Below, piece by piece: positions 33,030 to 40,217 of a stretch of 40,240 nt of DNA. The stretch comes from CALZFJ01 sp964459845 (GTDB lineage: Bacteria > Bacteroidota > Bacteroidia > Bacteroidales > Muribaculaceae). Position 1 is the first letter of the stretch. Every line of letters begins with the position of its first letter. Made by a program: the position numbers and the translations under genes. Where the stretch lies: contig CAYWOC010000021.1 in assembly GCA_964459845.1 (NCBI GenBank), positions 1 to 40,240 of the forward strand, read 5' to 3'. Under the pieces are notes generated by a model, which had not been told where the DNA came from, did no database searches, and saw only the letters and a program-made list of their open reading frames with translations.

Positions 33030-35099
33030 TCACTGCGCCTCATTCTTGCCATATTCATCGATTCGGTTCACAAGCCCCGACACTGCCTGATGATTCTTCT
33101 TGCGGCACAACTTTAGCTGCGCTGCAAACTCATCTTCTGAAATGTCGGAGTCGAACGCCTTCACCAGCTCATTTCTTGAACTGGGTTCAGCAATTTTTAA
33201 TTCCCGACGCTTAATCAACTTGCGGAACTCCAATATGCCATGATCATATTTTCTGCGGGCATCCACCACTCTGCTCATGCATCCAAGCCCCGATTCGCTG
33301 GTGTGCAGCTCGTTGAGCATAGCCATCGAATACAGAATCTTCACGTCGGGCATCGACAAGTCCAGCTTGTCGGCAAGCTTGTCATACACAGCATCGGCTT
33401 CGGCATAGCGTTCAAGTTTTGTCAAGCTGCGTGCTTTCACATACATTGCGCCATGGCAATCTTGCTGTGCAAGCACAGCGTCGGCACAATCAAGGGCTTG
33501 CTCATATTTCCCCGCATAAAGGCTCAACAGTGCCACAAGGAATTTCTGAGCCTTGTGGGTGGCCTCCTCAGGCGACATCGGCACAGATTCTATGCAGCCA
33601 TACAAATGCTCATCGCAAATTACTGTGTCAAGGAAGTGCTTGGTCTGGCGTATCGCCTCCCTTATATCGCCCTCCTTAAATTTTTTGTGGACTATGAGCA
33701 GATACTGCTTCGCCATCTCGTCATAGTCGTCGCTGCGCATAGCTTCATACACAGCTTTTCCGCTCTCTATCTCGTTGCTGATAAGAGTATCATTGTTGTA
33801 GCCTGCCGCAAAGTTCAGCACCTCTTGGCTTGTTCCGGCAAACTGAGGTATTATCTCATTAGACAAGAACAGTCCATCAAGCGAACGTACACGGCTCAAT
33901 GCCACATAAAGCTGTCCGTTCACAAAGGTGCCGCCTTTCAGATTAAGCTCCATCTTGCGGAAGCTCAACCCTTGGCTCTTGTGGATGGTTATAGCCCACG
34001 CAAGTCTTAGCGGATATTGGATATATGTCCCCACCACCTTCTTCTTCAGCCTTTTTGTGTCCTCATCATACTCATATTTTATCGAAGTCCACATGTTGCA
34101 TTTCACCTCGTAGGTGGCACATCCGTTGTCGAGTGACACATGGATGCTGTCTTTCGAAAGTTTCACGACAGTTCCGAGCGTTCCGTTCACCCAGTGGTGC
34201 ATCGGGTCGTTGTTGGTGAACATCACCTGCGCCCCCACCTTCAGTCTCAGCTTCTGTTCGGCCGGCAGACGTTTAGCTTCAAATATGCCATTAAGCTCGC
34301 CTTCATACAAAAACTCCTTGGCATCAATCTCTTCCAGACGCTTAGCATTGATTTTGTCAGCCACACGATTGCTGGTGGTGAGCGTAATCACTGCTCCATC
34401 CTCTTTTGTGGGCTTGCATAAGCGCGCATTAAGTTGCTCAAGGTCGGAAGTCGTGACTTTGTTCAGACGCACGTCCTCAAGTATCTGCAAGAATCCCTCA
34501 TCATCTTGGCGATACACCTTCTGAAGTTCAATTTTTGGCAGAGTCATATTCTTGATTACACTTGAATTGTAGAAGAAATAGCTGCAATTCGAGCCATATA
34601 TGTCGCGAAGCATTTTTTCCTCATCGCTGCCATATTTCACCACTGGAGGCAACTGGAACATATCTCCCACAAAAATCATCTGCTTGCCGCCGAAAGGCAC
34701 ATTACGTCGAAGCACTTTGCGCATAGTATAGTCTATGGCATCCATAATGTCGCAGCGCACCATCGACACCTCATCGATGATTATAGCATCAGCGTGAACC
34801 AATGTCAATATCCTCTCCCTGCTCATATTTCCGCATGTGCCAGGTGAGCAAACCGTCAGAGGCAGCCCGAAGAACGAGTGTATCGTCTCGCCGCCGGCGT
34901 TGATTGCAGCTATGCCAGTGGGAGCAAGCACCACAAAGTTCTTGTTCTTCACATTTTCATCCACATAGCGCAAGATGGTCGTCTTTCCTGTTCCTGCACG
35001 CCCGGTGAGGAAGAAGCTCGAATTGGTATTCGCGGCAAGTTCAAATGCCTGTTGTTGTTCACGGTTTTGATTGTCAAGATTCATAATTGTTGCTTCCAT
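33030..35099 (-). CDS. Pif1-like helicase with C-terminal TPR region
   Basis: 689 residues. The Walker A motif is GRAGTGKTT at 33-41, followed by the Pif1 signature VVLAPTGIAAINAGGETIHSFFGLP (55-80). Walker B is IIIDEVSM (107-114), motif III is MIFVGDMFQLPPV, and the C-terminal motifs are AWAITIHKSQGLSF and QLYVALSRVRSLDGL. It should unwind DNA 5'-3', probably structured substrates. From about residue 500 the helicase ends and the protein continues with TPR-like helices (LLSLYAGKYEQALDCADAVL and ARSLTKLERYAEADAVYDKLAD). The start may instead be the Met at residue 6. Single gene with AT-rich flanks; conserved in Bacteroidales in my memory. Confidence 0.92.
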   Translation of the reverse strand: MEATIMNLDNQNREQQQAFELAANTNSSFFLTGRAGTGKTTILRYVDENVKNKNFVVLAPTGIAAINAGGETIHSFFGLPLTVCSPGTCGNMSRERILTLVHADAIIIDEVSMVRCDIMDAIDYTMRKVLRRNVPFGGKQMIFVGDMFQLPPVVKYGSDEEKMLRDIYGSNCSYFFYNSSVIKNMTLPKIELQKVYRQDDEGFLQILEDVRLNKVTTSDLEQLNARLCKPTKEDGAVITLTTSNRVADKINAKRLEEIDAKEFLYEGELNGIFEAKRLPAEQKLRLKVGAQVMFTNNDPMHHWVNGTLGTVVKLSKDSIHVSLDNGCATYEVKCNMWTSIKYEYDEDTKRLKKKVVGTYIQYPLRLAWAITIHKSQGLSFRKMELNLKGGTFVNGQLYVALSRVRSLDGLFLSNEIIPQFAGTSQEVLNFAAGYNNDTLISNEIESGKAVYEAMRSDDYDEMAKQYLLIVHKKFKEGDIREAIRQTKHFLDTVICDEHLYGCIESVPMSPEEATHKAQKFLVALLSLYAGKYEQALDCADAVLAQQDCHGAMYVKARSLTKLERYAEADAVYDKLADKLDLSMPDVKILYSMAMLNELHTSESGLGCMSRVVDARRKYDHGILEFRKLIKRRELKIAEPSSRNELVKAFDSDISEDEFAAQLKLCRKKNHQAVSGLVNRIDEYGKNEAQ

Positions 35100-35175
35100 G
35101 TCTATTTTTCGATTTTTTATGGGATTGATTTTTTATGTTTTTATGTTCTCGTTTTATTTTTTTGATGCGCCATCA

Positions 35176-35703
35176 TCAAGATAGGCGCATCTCAAGTTTC
35201 TTTATCTGTGGCAGCACTTGCTGGTTGAGCCTCACGTTGTAGTCATCGTCAAGAAAGCTCTTGTAGCAGTCGGCTATCGTCTGATCTACAATGCCTTCGA
35301 TTGAGGCATCATTAATGCTGTGGTTCTGGCTCTTGGCGATACCGCTCAGATACTGGCGCAACATACTTTTCGTCTCGCGGCGCACAGTGTCTTCATTGCG
35401 GAACACCTTATTATATGTGCGCTTCTGCACAAGATTGAGCTTGTTGCCATCGAAGATGTATAGCTCTATGCCGTCGATGTAGGTCCAATTGTGGTATAGC
35501 CCCACATACTCCACCATCACCATCCTGTCGCAGAATCTCACGCCACGATAGTATCTGTTGCCCGACTCTGCCTCATATTCATCCACGATAAACATCTTCT
35601 GACCTTCGTCCCACACTGGTCCAACGGTTGCACGCTGATTTCCGAATGTTGGCAGTACACTGTTGATGAAGTTTCGCTCGATTGCTTTTGATATATTTGC
35701 CAT
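35176..35703 (-). CDS. Unknown protein, paralogue of the next gene
   Basis: 175 residues, no signal peptide or membrane segment. The sequence alternates beta-rich stretches (MFIVDEYEAESGNRYYRGVRFCDRMVMVEYVGLYHNWTYIDGIELYIFDGNKLNLV) and a helical C-terminal half (TVRRETKSMLRQYLSGIAKSQNHSINDASIEGIV). The gene at 35872-36336 encodes a protein with the same order of motifs (YY..+R, GI.++..+GNK..L+, RRE...ML+.YL...AK), so the pair arose by duplication. No known domain is recognised. It has a consensus promoter of its own. Confidence 0.8.
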   Translation of the reverse strand: MANISKAIERNFINSVLPTFGNQRATVGPVWDEGQKMFIVDEYEAESGNRYYRGVRFCDRMVMVEYVGLYHNWTYIDGIELYIFDGNKLNLVQKRTYNKVFRNEDTVRRETKSMLRQYLSGIAKSQNHSINDASIEGIVDQTIADCYKSFLDDDYNVRLNQQVLPQIKKLEMRLS

Positions 35704-35779
35704 AGCTTTATCTTGTTTTTAATGGTTATAAATATTATTTAATAGGTCGCAATTTTTTATTTGTGTTATTTTTACACCC

Positions 35780-35811
35780 GCAAAAGTAGTGTATTTGCTT
35801 CTATTTTTCAA
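35780..35811 (-). promoter_or_regulatory. Promoter of the unknown gene at 35176-35703
   Basis: On the minus strand TTG (35811-35809), 20 bases, TACTTTTGC (35788-35780). It leaves a leader of about 70 bases. Confidence 0.75.
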
Positions 35812-35871
35812 ATATTTTGTGTCGTTTTTACACTTATATTTTAATTTTCTGCATTTTCATTGGATCAATGG

Positions 35872-36336
35872 TTATGCTGGCAATTGGCGCAAGGTGCTGC
35901 AATAGAGCAAACTTGCGCGAGTCCACAACTGACTTTCGCTTATGCAGCAATTCACCTTTTTTGCCTCAGCAGCAAGATAGTTCTTCAGCATCTTCTCGCA
36001 CTCTCTTCTGGCATTCGGCTCGCAGAATGTCATCCAGTTATTGCATCCGCCCCAAGTTTTTGAAGCAATAAGCTCAGCCTTATTGCCATTCCATGCGAAT
36101 ATCTTTATGCCGTTCAGGAATGTGTGGGCATAACCTTCACCGAGGTCGAAACACACCACCAACTGATTTGACACGCGAATGGCTTGGTAATAGAAACCTG
36201 CACCGCCCTCATATCCTTTCGTGAGAAAAATATTCTTGTCGGCATTGTAAGTCACATTACTTCCTGACAAAGCCGGAAGCAAATTTGCCACATTCCTTTT
36301 TGAAAGTTGATCGACAGCGTAAAAATTCGTATTCAT
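35872..36336 (-). CDS. Unknown protein, diverged paralogue of the previous gene
   Basis: About 154 residues from the Met at 36336; a Met three codons earlier (36345) is also possible. The longer frame begins inside the duplicated promoter block and cannot be real at its N-terminus. Shared features with the product of 35176-35703 are FYYQAIRVSNQLVVCF, then HTFLNGIKIFAWNGNKAELI, then RRECEKMLKNYLAAEAKKVNCCISESQ. The C-terminal third is shorter than in the paralogue and contains three extra cysteines. Function unknown. Its promoter lies in a block that is repeated beside the CRISPR array. Confidence 0.72.
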   Translation of the reverse strand: MNTNFYAVDQLSKRNVANLLPALSGSNVTYNADKNIFLTKGYEGGAGFYYQAIRVSNQLVVCFDLGEGYAHTFLNGIKIFAWNGNKAELIASKTWGGCNNWMTFCEPNARRECEKMLKNYLAAEAKKVNCCISESQLWTRASLLYCSTLRQLPA

Positions 36337-36413
36337 GACACTCATATCGTTTTTGTCGTTTCCACCATTTTCCTTGAGCCAAATCACCGTGGTGGTTTCG
36401 GTGTTTTGACGAC

Positions 36414-36444
36414 GCAAAGGTAATACGGTTTTTCCGTGTGTCAA
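36414..36444 (-). promoter_or_regulatory. Promoter in duplicated block, left copy
   Basis: On the minus strand TTG (36444-36442), 19 bases, TACCTTTGC (36422-36414). It drives the unknown gene at 35872-36336. A short hairpin (CACCG with CGGTG) follows in the leader. Confidence 0.75.
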
Positions 36445-36655
36445 TAGTTTTTTATGCGATGATTGGAACCTTCTTATCAGGTACCATTATGGATGCAATT
36501 TATTCTATACTTAGCACTCATTTCTTGCAATCACATTATTGAGCGTCATTCTTTTACCTTGCCACATATTCAAATATAACCGATCTAAATAAAAGCTCAG
36601 TTTTAACACCAATTCAAAGCCGTAAGAAAGCAACGCATTCTTGCGTAGCACACAC

Positions 36656-36690
36656 GTTGTCGCACCCTCTCTAAACAGGAATTTGGCAAC
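36656..36690. repeat. Solitary degenerate CRISPR repeat
   Basis: A 35-base sequence beginning GTTGTCGCACCCTCTC and ending TTTGGCAAC. It keeps both ends of the array repeat found at 39451-39880, while the centre (GAGGGC) has decayed. No second repeat follows. Confidence 0.7.
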
Positions 36691-36872
36691 GTGATTTCAT
36701 CACGCTTTGCTTTTGCGTGAGATTGCGGAGGCAATAAAAAGCATTCATTAATCATTTATTATCAGTATCCTATGCATCAATACAGTAGAAAAGTGACAAT
36801 ATGGATTCGACATGATTTGCGCTTTCATATAAAGTTTTGCTCATTTTCTAATAGTTTCTATGATAAAAGCGT
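36691..36872. other. Intergenic region before the DUF4143 ATPase gene
   Basis: About 180 bases with no further CRISPR repeat and no gene. A small hairpin, GTGATTTCATCAC, directly follows the solitary repeat at 36691-36703. Confidence 0.4.
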
Positions 36873-36881
36873 TATATTTGC
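36873..36881 (+). promoter_or_regulatory. ATPase gene promoter, minus-7 box
   Basis: TATATTTGC at 36873-36881, about 42 bases before the ATG. The surrounding 22 bases (AAGCGTTATATTTGCGGTGT, then AA) differ at two positions from those at the rnr promoter. Confidence 0.6.
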
Positions 36882-36922
36882 GGTGTAAAATGTGATACTC
36901 ATATCAAAAATAAGACCCTAAT

Positions 36923-38182
36923 ATGATATTTGAACGCAGAAAATATTTGAAAGAGCTCATAGCAGGACGTGGAAACGGACTTGTAAAGATTATAACTGGG
37001 GTCAGGCGATGCGGGAAATCCTTCTTGCTGTTCAATATTTGGCATAACTGGCTTCTTGGACATGGCGTGACAGACAGTCACATCATTGAGATACAACTTG
37101 ATGATTTTCGAAACAGAAAATTGAGGAATCCAGACGCTCTGCTTGACCATATAGACTCCAAGATTACGGATGACGGTAATTCTTATTATGTAGTATTGGA
37201 TGAGGTACAACTTGTAGAGGAGTTTGTTGAGGTCATCCTTAGTCTGACTCACATGAGGAATGTGGATGTGTATGTGTCTGGCTCTAATTCGCGTTTCCTT
37301 TCAAGCGATGTCGTCACCGAATTCCGTGGCAGGGGCGATGAGATACGTGTCTGGCCTCTTACCTTTGATGAATACTTTAGTGGCATAGGTGGCGACATCC
37401 GCAAAGCATGGCAAGACTATTATACTTTTGGTGGGCTGCCGCAAGTCGCCTTGTTGGAGACGGAGGGAAAGAAATCTGACTATTTGCGTGGATTGTATGA
37501 AACAACTTACCTGCGCGACGTGATAGAGCGCAATCATTTGCGCAATCCCGAAGGCTTGAAAGAACTTGTCCGTGTGCTTGCGTCTGGCATCGGCTCTTCC
37601 ACTAACCCAACAAGAATAGCCAACACTTTTCAATCGACGCAGGGTGTTGCCATAAAAAGAGATACGATAAAGCAATATATTGATTATCTAAAGGACTCTT
37701 TTCTGATAGAAGAAGCTTTGCGTTACGATGTAAAGGGCAGAAAGTATATTGGCACGGAAACCAAATACTACTTTGCGGACATTGGCATTCGCGCTGCCAT
37801 CCTCAACTATCGCCAGCAAGAGGAAACGCACATTATGGAGAACATCATCTATAACGAGCTTCGTTGCCGTGGATACAACGTGGATGTTGGCTTGGTCGAA
37901 ATTGGAGGAAAGAATGAGAATGGCAAGTTTGTCAGAAGACAACTGGAGGTTGACTTTGTAGTGAATCGTCCCCCATATCGTGTGTATATCCAATCAGCCT
38001 TCCATATGCCAACGCCAGAAAAAGAGAATCAAGAACGTCGCCCTCTGTTGTCTATCAACGACCATTTCCGAAAGATTGTAATTGTTGGTGATGACATTCA
38101 TCGTAAAGAAGATGAGCTTGGAGTGCTGACTGTTGGACTGTTAGACTTCTTGACGGACAAAAACTTATTAGAACAAGGTTAA
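36923..38182 (+). CDS. AAA ATPase with DUF4143 domain
   Basis: 419 residues. The N-terminal ATPase has ITGVRRCGKS (Walker A, about 24-33), YVVLDEVQLV (Walker B, about 89-98), the sensor region VYVSGSNSRFLSSD near 115-128, and FRGRGDEIRVWPLTFDEY. The C-terminal part (about 205-400) is the DUF4143 region with a PD-(D/E)xK-like pattern (ENIIYNELRCRGYNVDVGLVEI...LEVDFVV). Such proteins are very common in gut Bacteroidota, often as many paralogues, and are thought to be mobile or conflict-related; the substrate is unknown. It is full length and lies between the two copies of the duplicated block. Confidence 0.93.
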   Translation: MIFERRKYLKELIAGRGNGLVKIITGVRRCGKSFLLFNIWHNWLLGHGVTDSHIIEIQLDDFRNRKLRNPDALLDHIDSKITDDGNSYYVVLDEVQLVEEFVEVILSLTHMRNVDVYVSGSNSRFLSSDVVTEFRGRGDEIRVWPLTFDEYFSGIGGDIRKAWQDYYTFGGLPQVALLETEGKKSDYLRGLYETTYLRDVIERNHLRNPEGLKELVRVLASGIGSSTNPTRIANTFQSTQGVAIKRDTIKQYIDYLKDSFLIEEALRYDVKGRKYIGTETKYYFADIGIRAAILNYRQQEETHIMENIIYNELRCRGYNVDVGLVEIGGKNENGKFVRRQLEVDFVVNRPPYRVYIQSAFHMPTPEKENQERRPLLSINDHFRKIVIVGDDIHRKEDELGVLTVGLLDFLTDKNLLEQG

Positions 38183-38455
38183 GGCAACCCAAAATATAAC
38201 GTGCCGACTCAATTCAATTGCAAAACCGTTTTCTGTCACTTTAGAAAATGGTGCAAAAATGGAGATTGGGCAGCAATGTGGACAAACCTTTTGAAGAATC
38301 ACCGCAATGTGCTTGATATGTCAAGTGTAGATTTGGACAGCAGTCACACTCGTGCTATAAACGGAGGTGAAGAAGTCGGTTACCAAGGATGTAAAAAAAT
38401 CCAAGACAACCAATGCCATTTTACGCTATACACATTGCTGATAGCGTTTCAAGCA
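38183..38455 (+). pseudogene. IS5-family transposase fragment
   Basis: An internal piece of a transposase without start codon. Recognisable stretches are TVFCHFRKWCKNGDWAAMWTNLLK and LDMSSVDLDSSHTRAINGGEEVGYQGCKK, which cover the region before and around the first catalytic Asp of IS5-type enzymes. The frame shifts at about 38395 (an extra A in a run), and the rest is gone. The 3' end overlaps the convergent unknown gene. It differs from the remnant at 25763. Confidence 0.8.
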
Positions 38456-38827
38456 GTCTAAACTTTGGTTTGCACAGTAACGCTGCAACTGTCTTGTAAA
38501 CATATCGTCACTTCTGCCGGCTCGACGATGTGCAGATTGGGCCTGGCGCTTTTCAACTATCCTGCGAAGGATTCGCTTCTGGCAAGGGTATGATCTCATG
38601 CCATTACGTCCACTCAGATTGAGAAATATGCCGTCGAAGAGTTCTTCCTCCAAAACATGAGTCAGGCGATTACAAGATTCTTTCACTGCAGCCTTTCGAT
38701 ATTTGACACCTTGGGACACAAGTTCCCAACTCTTTGCTACCTTGCGTCGAGCATTGGCTCCTCTCTGGATACGTTTGTGATTAGCCTTTTGAATCATATT
38801 TCTGTCCGTTGTGCTATTGTTCTTCAT
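38426..38827 (-). CDS. Basic protein of unknown function
   Basis: 133 residues and very basic: it starts MKNNSTTDRNMIQKANHKRI and contains GANARRKVAKSWELVSQGVKYRKAAVKESCNRLTHVLEEELFDGIFLNL and ARG-rich segments. There is a minus-7-like box (TATCTTTC) about 30 bases upstream. The composition, with ordered helical stretches and few stops on this strand, suggests a real gene, perhaps nucleic-acid binding, but I know no family and its end overlaps the transposase relic. It could be a chance frame. Confidence 0.4.
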   Translation of the reverse strand: MKNNSTTDRNMIQKANHKRIQRGANARRKVAKSWELVSQGVKYRKAAVKESCNRLTHVLEEELFDGIFLNLSGRNGMRSYPCQKRILRRIVEKRQAQSAHRRAGRSDDMFTRQLQRYCANQSLDCLKRYQQCV

Positions 38828-38947
38828 TTTTGTCGATTTTATGGTTTTGCTATTTTGTGCTGGAAAGATACATATTATAATTCTTAACGTCGAATAATTC
38901 TTTCTTAATAATTGGTTCCCAATAGGGTGGAGTCATTTGCCACCCCA

Positions 38948-39094
38948 TTAAGGGACAATGGTATTGAGTTCAGCCGTACTTACCTGCTTCTCGTCAGCAA
39001 GCAACTCATTGAGTTCTGACTTGCATGATTTTAGATTTGCTACGTAACCGAGTTTCAGAAGACCAGACTTGTTGTTTGTTTTGTTTTCCATCAT
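38948..39094 (-). CDS. Short unknown peptide gene
   Basis: 48 residues from 39094 (MMENKTNNKSGLLKLGYVAN, then LKSCKSELNELLADEKQVST...). The longer frame begins inside the duplicated promoter block and can be ignored. It has a full consensus promoter (39166-39196) that is identical to the one before the unknown gene at 35872. The amino-acid composition is soluble and helical. It may be a small protein gene or the leftover of a larger one. Confidence 0.5.
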   Translation of the reverse strand: MMENKTNNKSGLLKLGYVANLKSCKSELNELLADEKQVSTAELNTIVP

Positions 39095-39127
39095 TTCATA
39101 TTTTTTTGTTCCCACCAACAGTTTGCA

Positions 39128-39421
39128 GAGCCAAATCACCGTGGTGGTTTCGGTGTTTTGACGACGCAAAGGTAATACGGTTTTTCCGTGTGTCAATAGT
39201 TTTTTATGCGATGATTGGAACCTTGTTATCAGGTACCATTATGGATGCTATTTATTCTACACTTAGCACTCATTTCTTGTAACCACATCATTAAGTATCA
39301 TTCTTTTACCGCACTATAAATATCAGATAGTCCCAATCTAAATAAAAACTCAGTTTTAACACCAATCCACCTGCGTAGCACACATATTGTCACACCCTCT
39401 CAAAAATAGGGCTTTGGCAAC
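39128..39421. repeat. Duplicated promoter/CRISPR-flank block, right copy
   Basis: The partner of 36376-36690. It includes the promoter 39166-39196 and ends with the degenerate CRISPR repeat at 39386-39421. This copy lacks about 25 bases that the left copy has just before the repeat. Confidence 0.8.
39166..39196 (-). promoter_or_regulatory. Promoter in duplicated block, right copy
   Basis: On the minus strand TTG (39196-39194), 19 bases, TACCTTTGC (39174-39166); base-for-base the same as the left copy. It would transcribe the short gene at 38948-39094. Confidence 0.75.
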
Positions 39422-39880
39422 CTGTACAAATTATCGGCATTTGATTATTAGTTGTATTACCCTCTCAAAATGAGGGCTTTGGCAACTATTAATCAATTAA
39501 ATACTGCTGAAACTTCGTTGTATTACCCTCTCAAAATGAGGGCTTTGGCAACTCAGCAAAGTTTGCTCGCAAGTGGTTATGGTTGTATTACCCTCTCAAA
39601 ATGAGGGCTTTGGCAACAGGCTTATAATGGTCTTCATATCCGTAATGTTGTATTACCCTCTCAAAATGAGGGCTTTGGCAACTTTTATTATGGCAAAAAC
39701 AAATGTATTCAAGTTGTATTACCCTCTCAAAATGAGGGCTTTGGCAACGCTATTTTTATTATGGTAAATACAAACATAGTTGTATTACCCTCTCAAAATG
39801 AGGGCTTTGGCAACAAGAATTTGTTCCTGCGGGAACTATATACAGTTGTATTACCCTCTCAAAATGAGGGCTTTGGCAAC
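39386..39880 (-). CRISPR. CRISPR array, type VI-B-like repeat, 7 spacers
   Basis: Seven identical 36-base repeats start at 39451, 39517, 39582, 39647, 39713, 39779 and 39845; a degenerate repeat is at 39386-39421. Plus-strand repeats begin GTTGTATTACCCTCTC and end GGGCTTTGGCAAC. Spacers are 29-30 bases long: 39422-39450, 39487-39516, 39553-39581, 39618-39646, 39683-39712, 39749-39778, 39815-39844. The minus-strand reading starts GTTGCCAAAGCCCTCATTTT and ends GGGTAATACAAC, which is very close to Cas13b direct repeats (GTTG...CAAC ends, 36 bases, T-rich loop). The degenerate repeat at the left end implies that the leader is on the right and that transcription runs leftward. No cas1, cas2, cas9 or csx27/28 is in the window. 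Confidence 0.95.
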
Positions 39881-40139
39881 ATACTTAACATATAATCCTG
39901 TCTTGCAATGATTTATGCACGATTTCACTTCTAAAAATCGGCTTGAAATAATAATTTGCCTCCATTTCACTGCAATTTTTGAGTTTCTAATATATGCCTA
40001 TTATTCCGTTTTTTCTTAGTTTTCCACAAAGTTATAAAATTATTTTATCATTACTCTATTTTTGCTTGCATATTTTTTCGTACATTTGCACATCTCGTTG
40101 ATATGAATAAACGAAATTTCTAAAAACAACAATATCATT
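39881..40139. promoter_or_regulatory. CRISPR leader / divergent promoter region
   Basis: A 259-base AT-rich region between the array and the cas13b-like start. It contains a leftward minus-7 box, TAACTTTG (minus strand, 40034-40027), and a rightward one, TACATTTG (40081-40088). The leftward element would give the array a leader of about 140 bases; the rightward one lies about 52 bases before the ATG at 40140. Neither has a convincing minus-33 TTG at 19-21 bases. Confidence 0.5.
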
Positions 40140-40217
40140 ATGAAAATACCAGAACAAATCGACCGCAATAAGCACATTTTTGGTGCCGGTAGGTTCAATT
40201 GGCAAGTGCAAATTTAG
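40140..40217 (+). pseudogene. cas13b: Cas13b-like N-terminus, cut by the terminal repeat
   Basis: The frame from 40140 reads MKIPEQIDRNKHIFGA (codons 1-16), then enters the 53-base terminal repeat and stops at 40215-40217. The first 15 residues align without gaps with the start of the Prevotella sp. P5-125 Cas13b as I remember it (MNIPALVENQKKYFG): six identities (M1, I3, P4, K11, F14, G15) plus conservative changes at 7 and 8. A promoter box lies upstream, and the array on the other side has a Cas13b-like repeat. Cas13b is a roughly 1100-residue RNA-guided RNase with two HEPN sites; none of the catalytic part is in the window. The gene is either interrupted here by an insertion or the break is an assembly effect. 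Confidence 0.5.

Larger units (their letters stand above)
36376..36690. repeat. Duplicated promoter/CRISPR-flank block, left copy
   Basis: This stretch matches 39128-39421 at 2752 bases distance. The first 170 bases are nearly identical, the rest diverged with small insertions. It contains a minus-strand promoter (36414-36444) at one end and a degenerate CRISPR repeat (36656-36690) at the other. The copy at 39128 leads directly into the CRISPR array, so this copy marks a former or duplicated array edge. Confidence 0.8.

Noticed and set aside
36337..36444. N-terminal extension shared by the frames at 35872 and 38948 (MTHGKTVLPLRRQ...)
   Set aside because: It is translation of the duplicated promoter block itself (minus-33 and minus-7 elements); true starts lie downstream of the promoter.
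39573..39767. Open frame that runs through the CRISPR array (repeating YYPLKMRALAT)
   Set aside because: It is only the translated repeat unit; period and repeats are explained by the array.
39386..39880. Type II-C (Cas9) array
   Set aside because: Bacteroidota II-C repeats are about 46-47 bases with different ends. This repeat is 36 bases with GTTG/CAAC ends, and no anti-repeat (tracrRNA) copy was seen outside the duplicated block.
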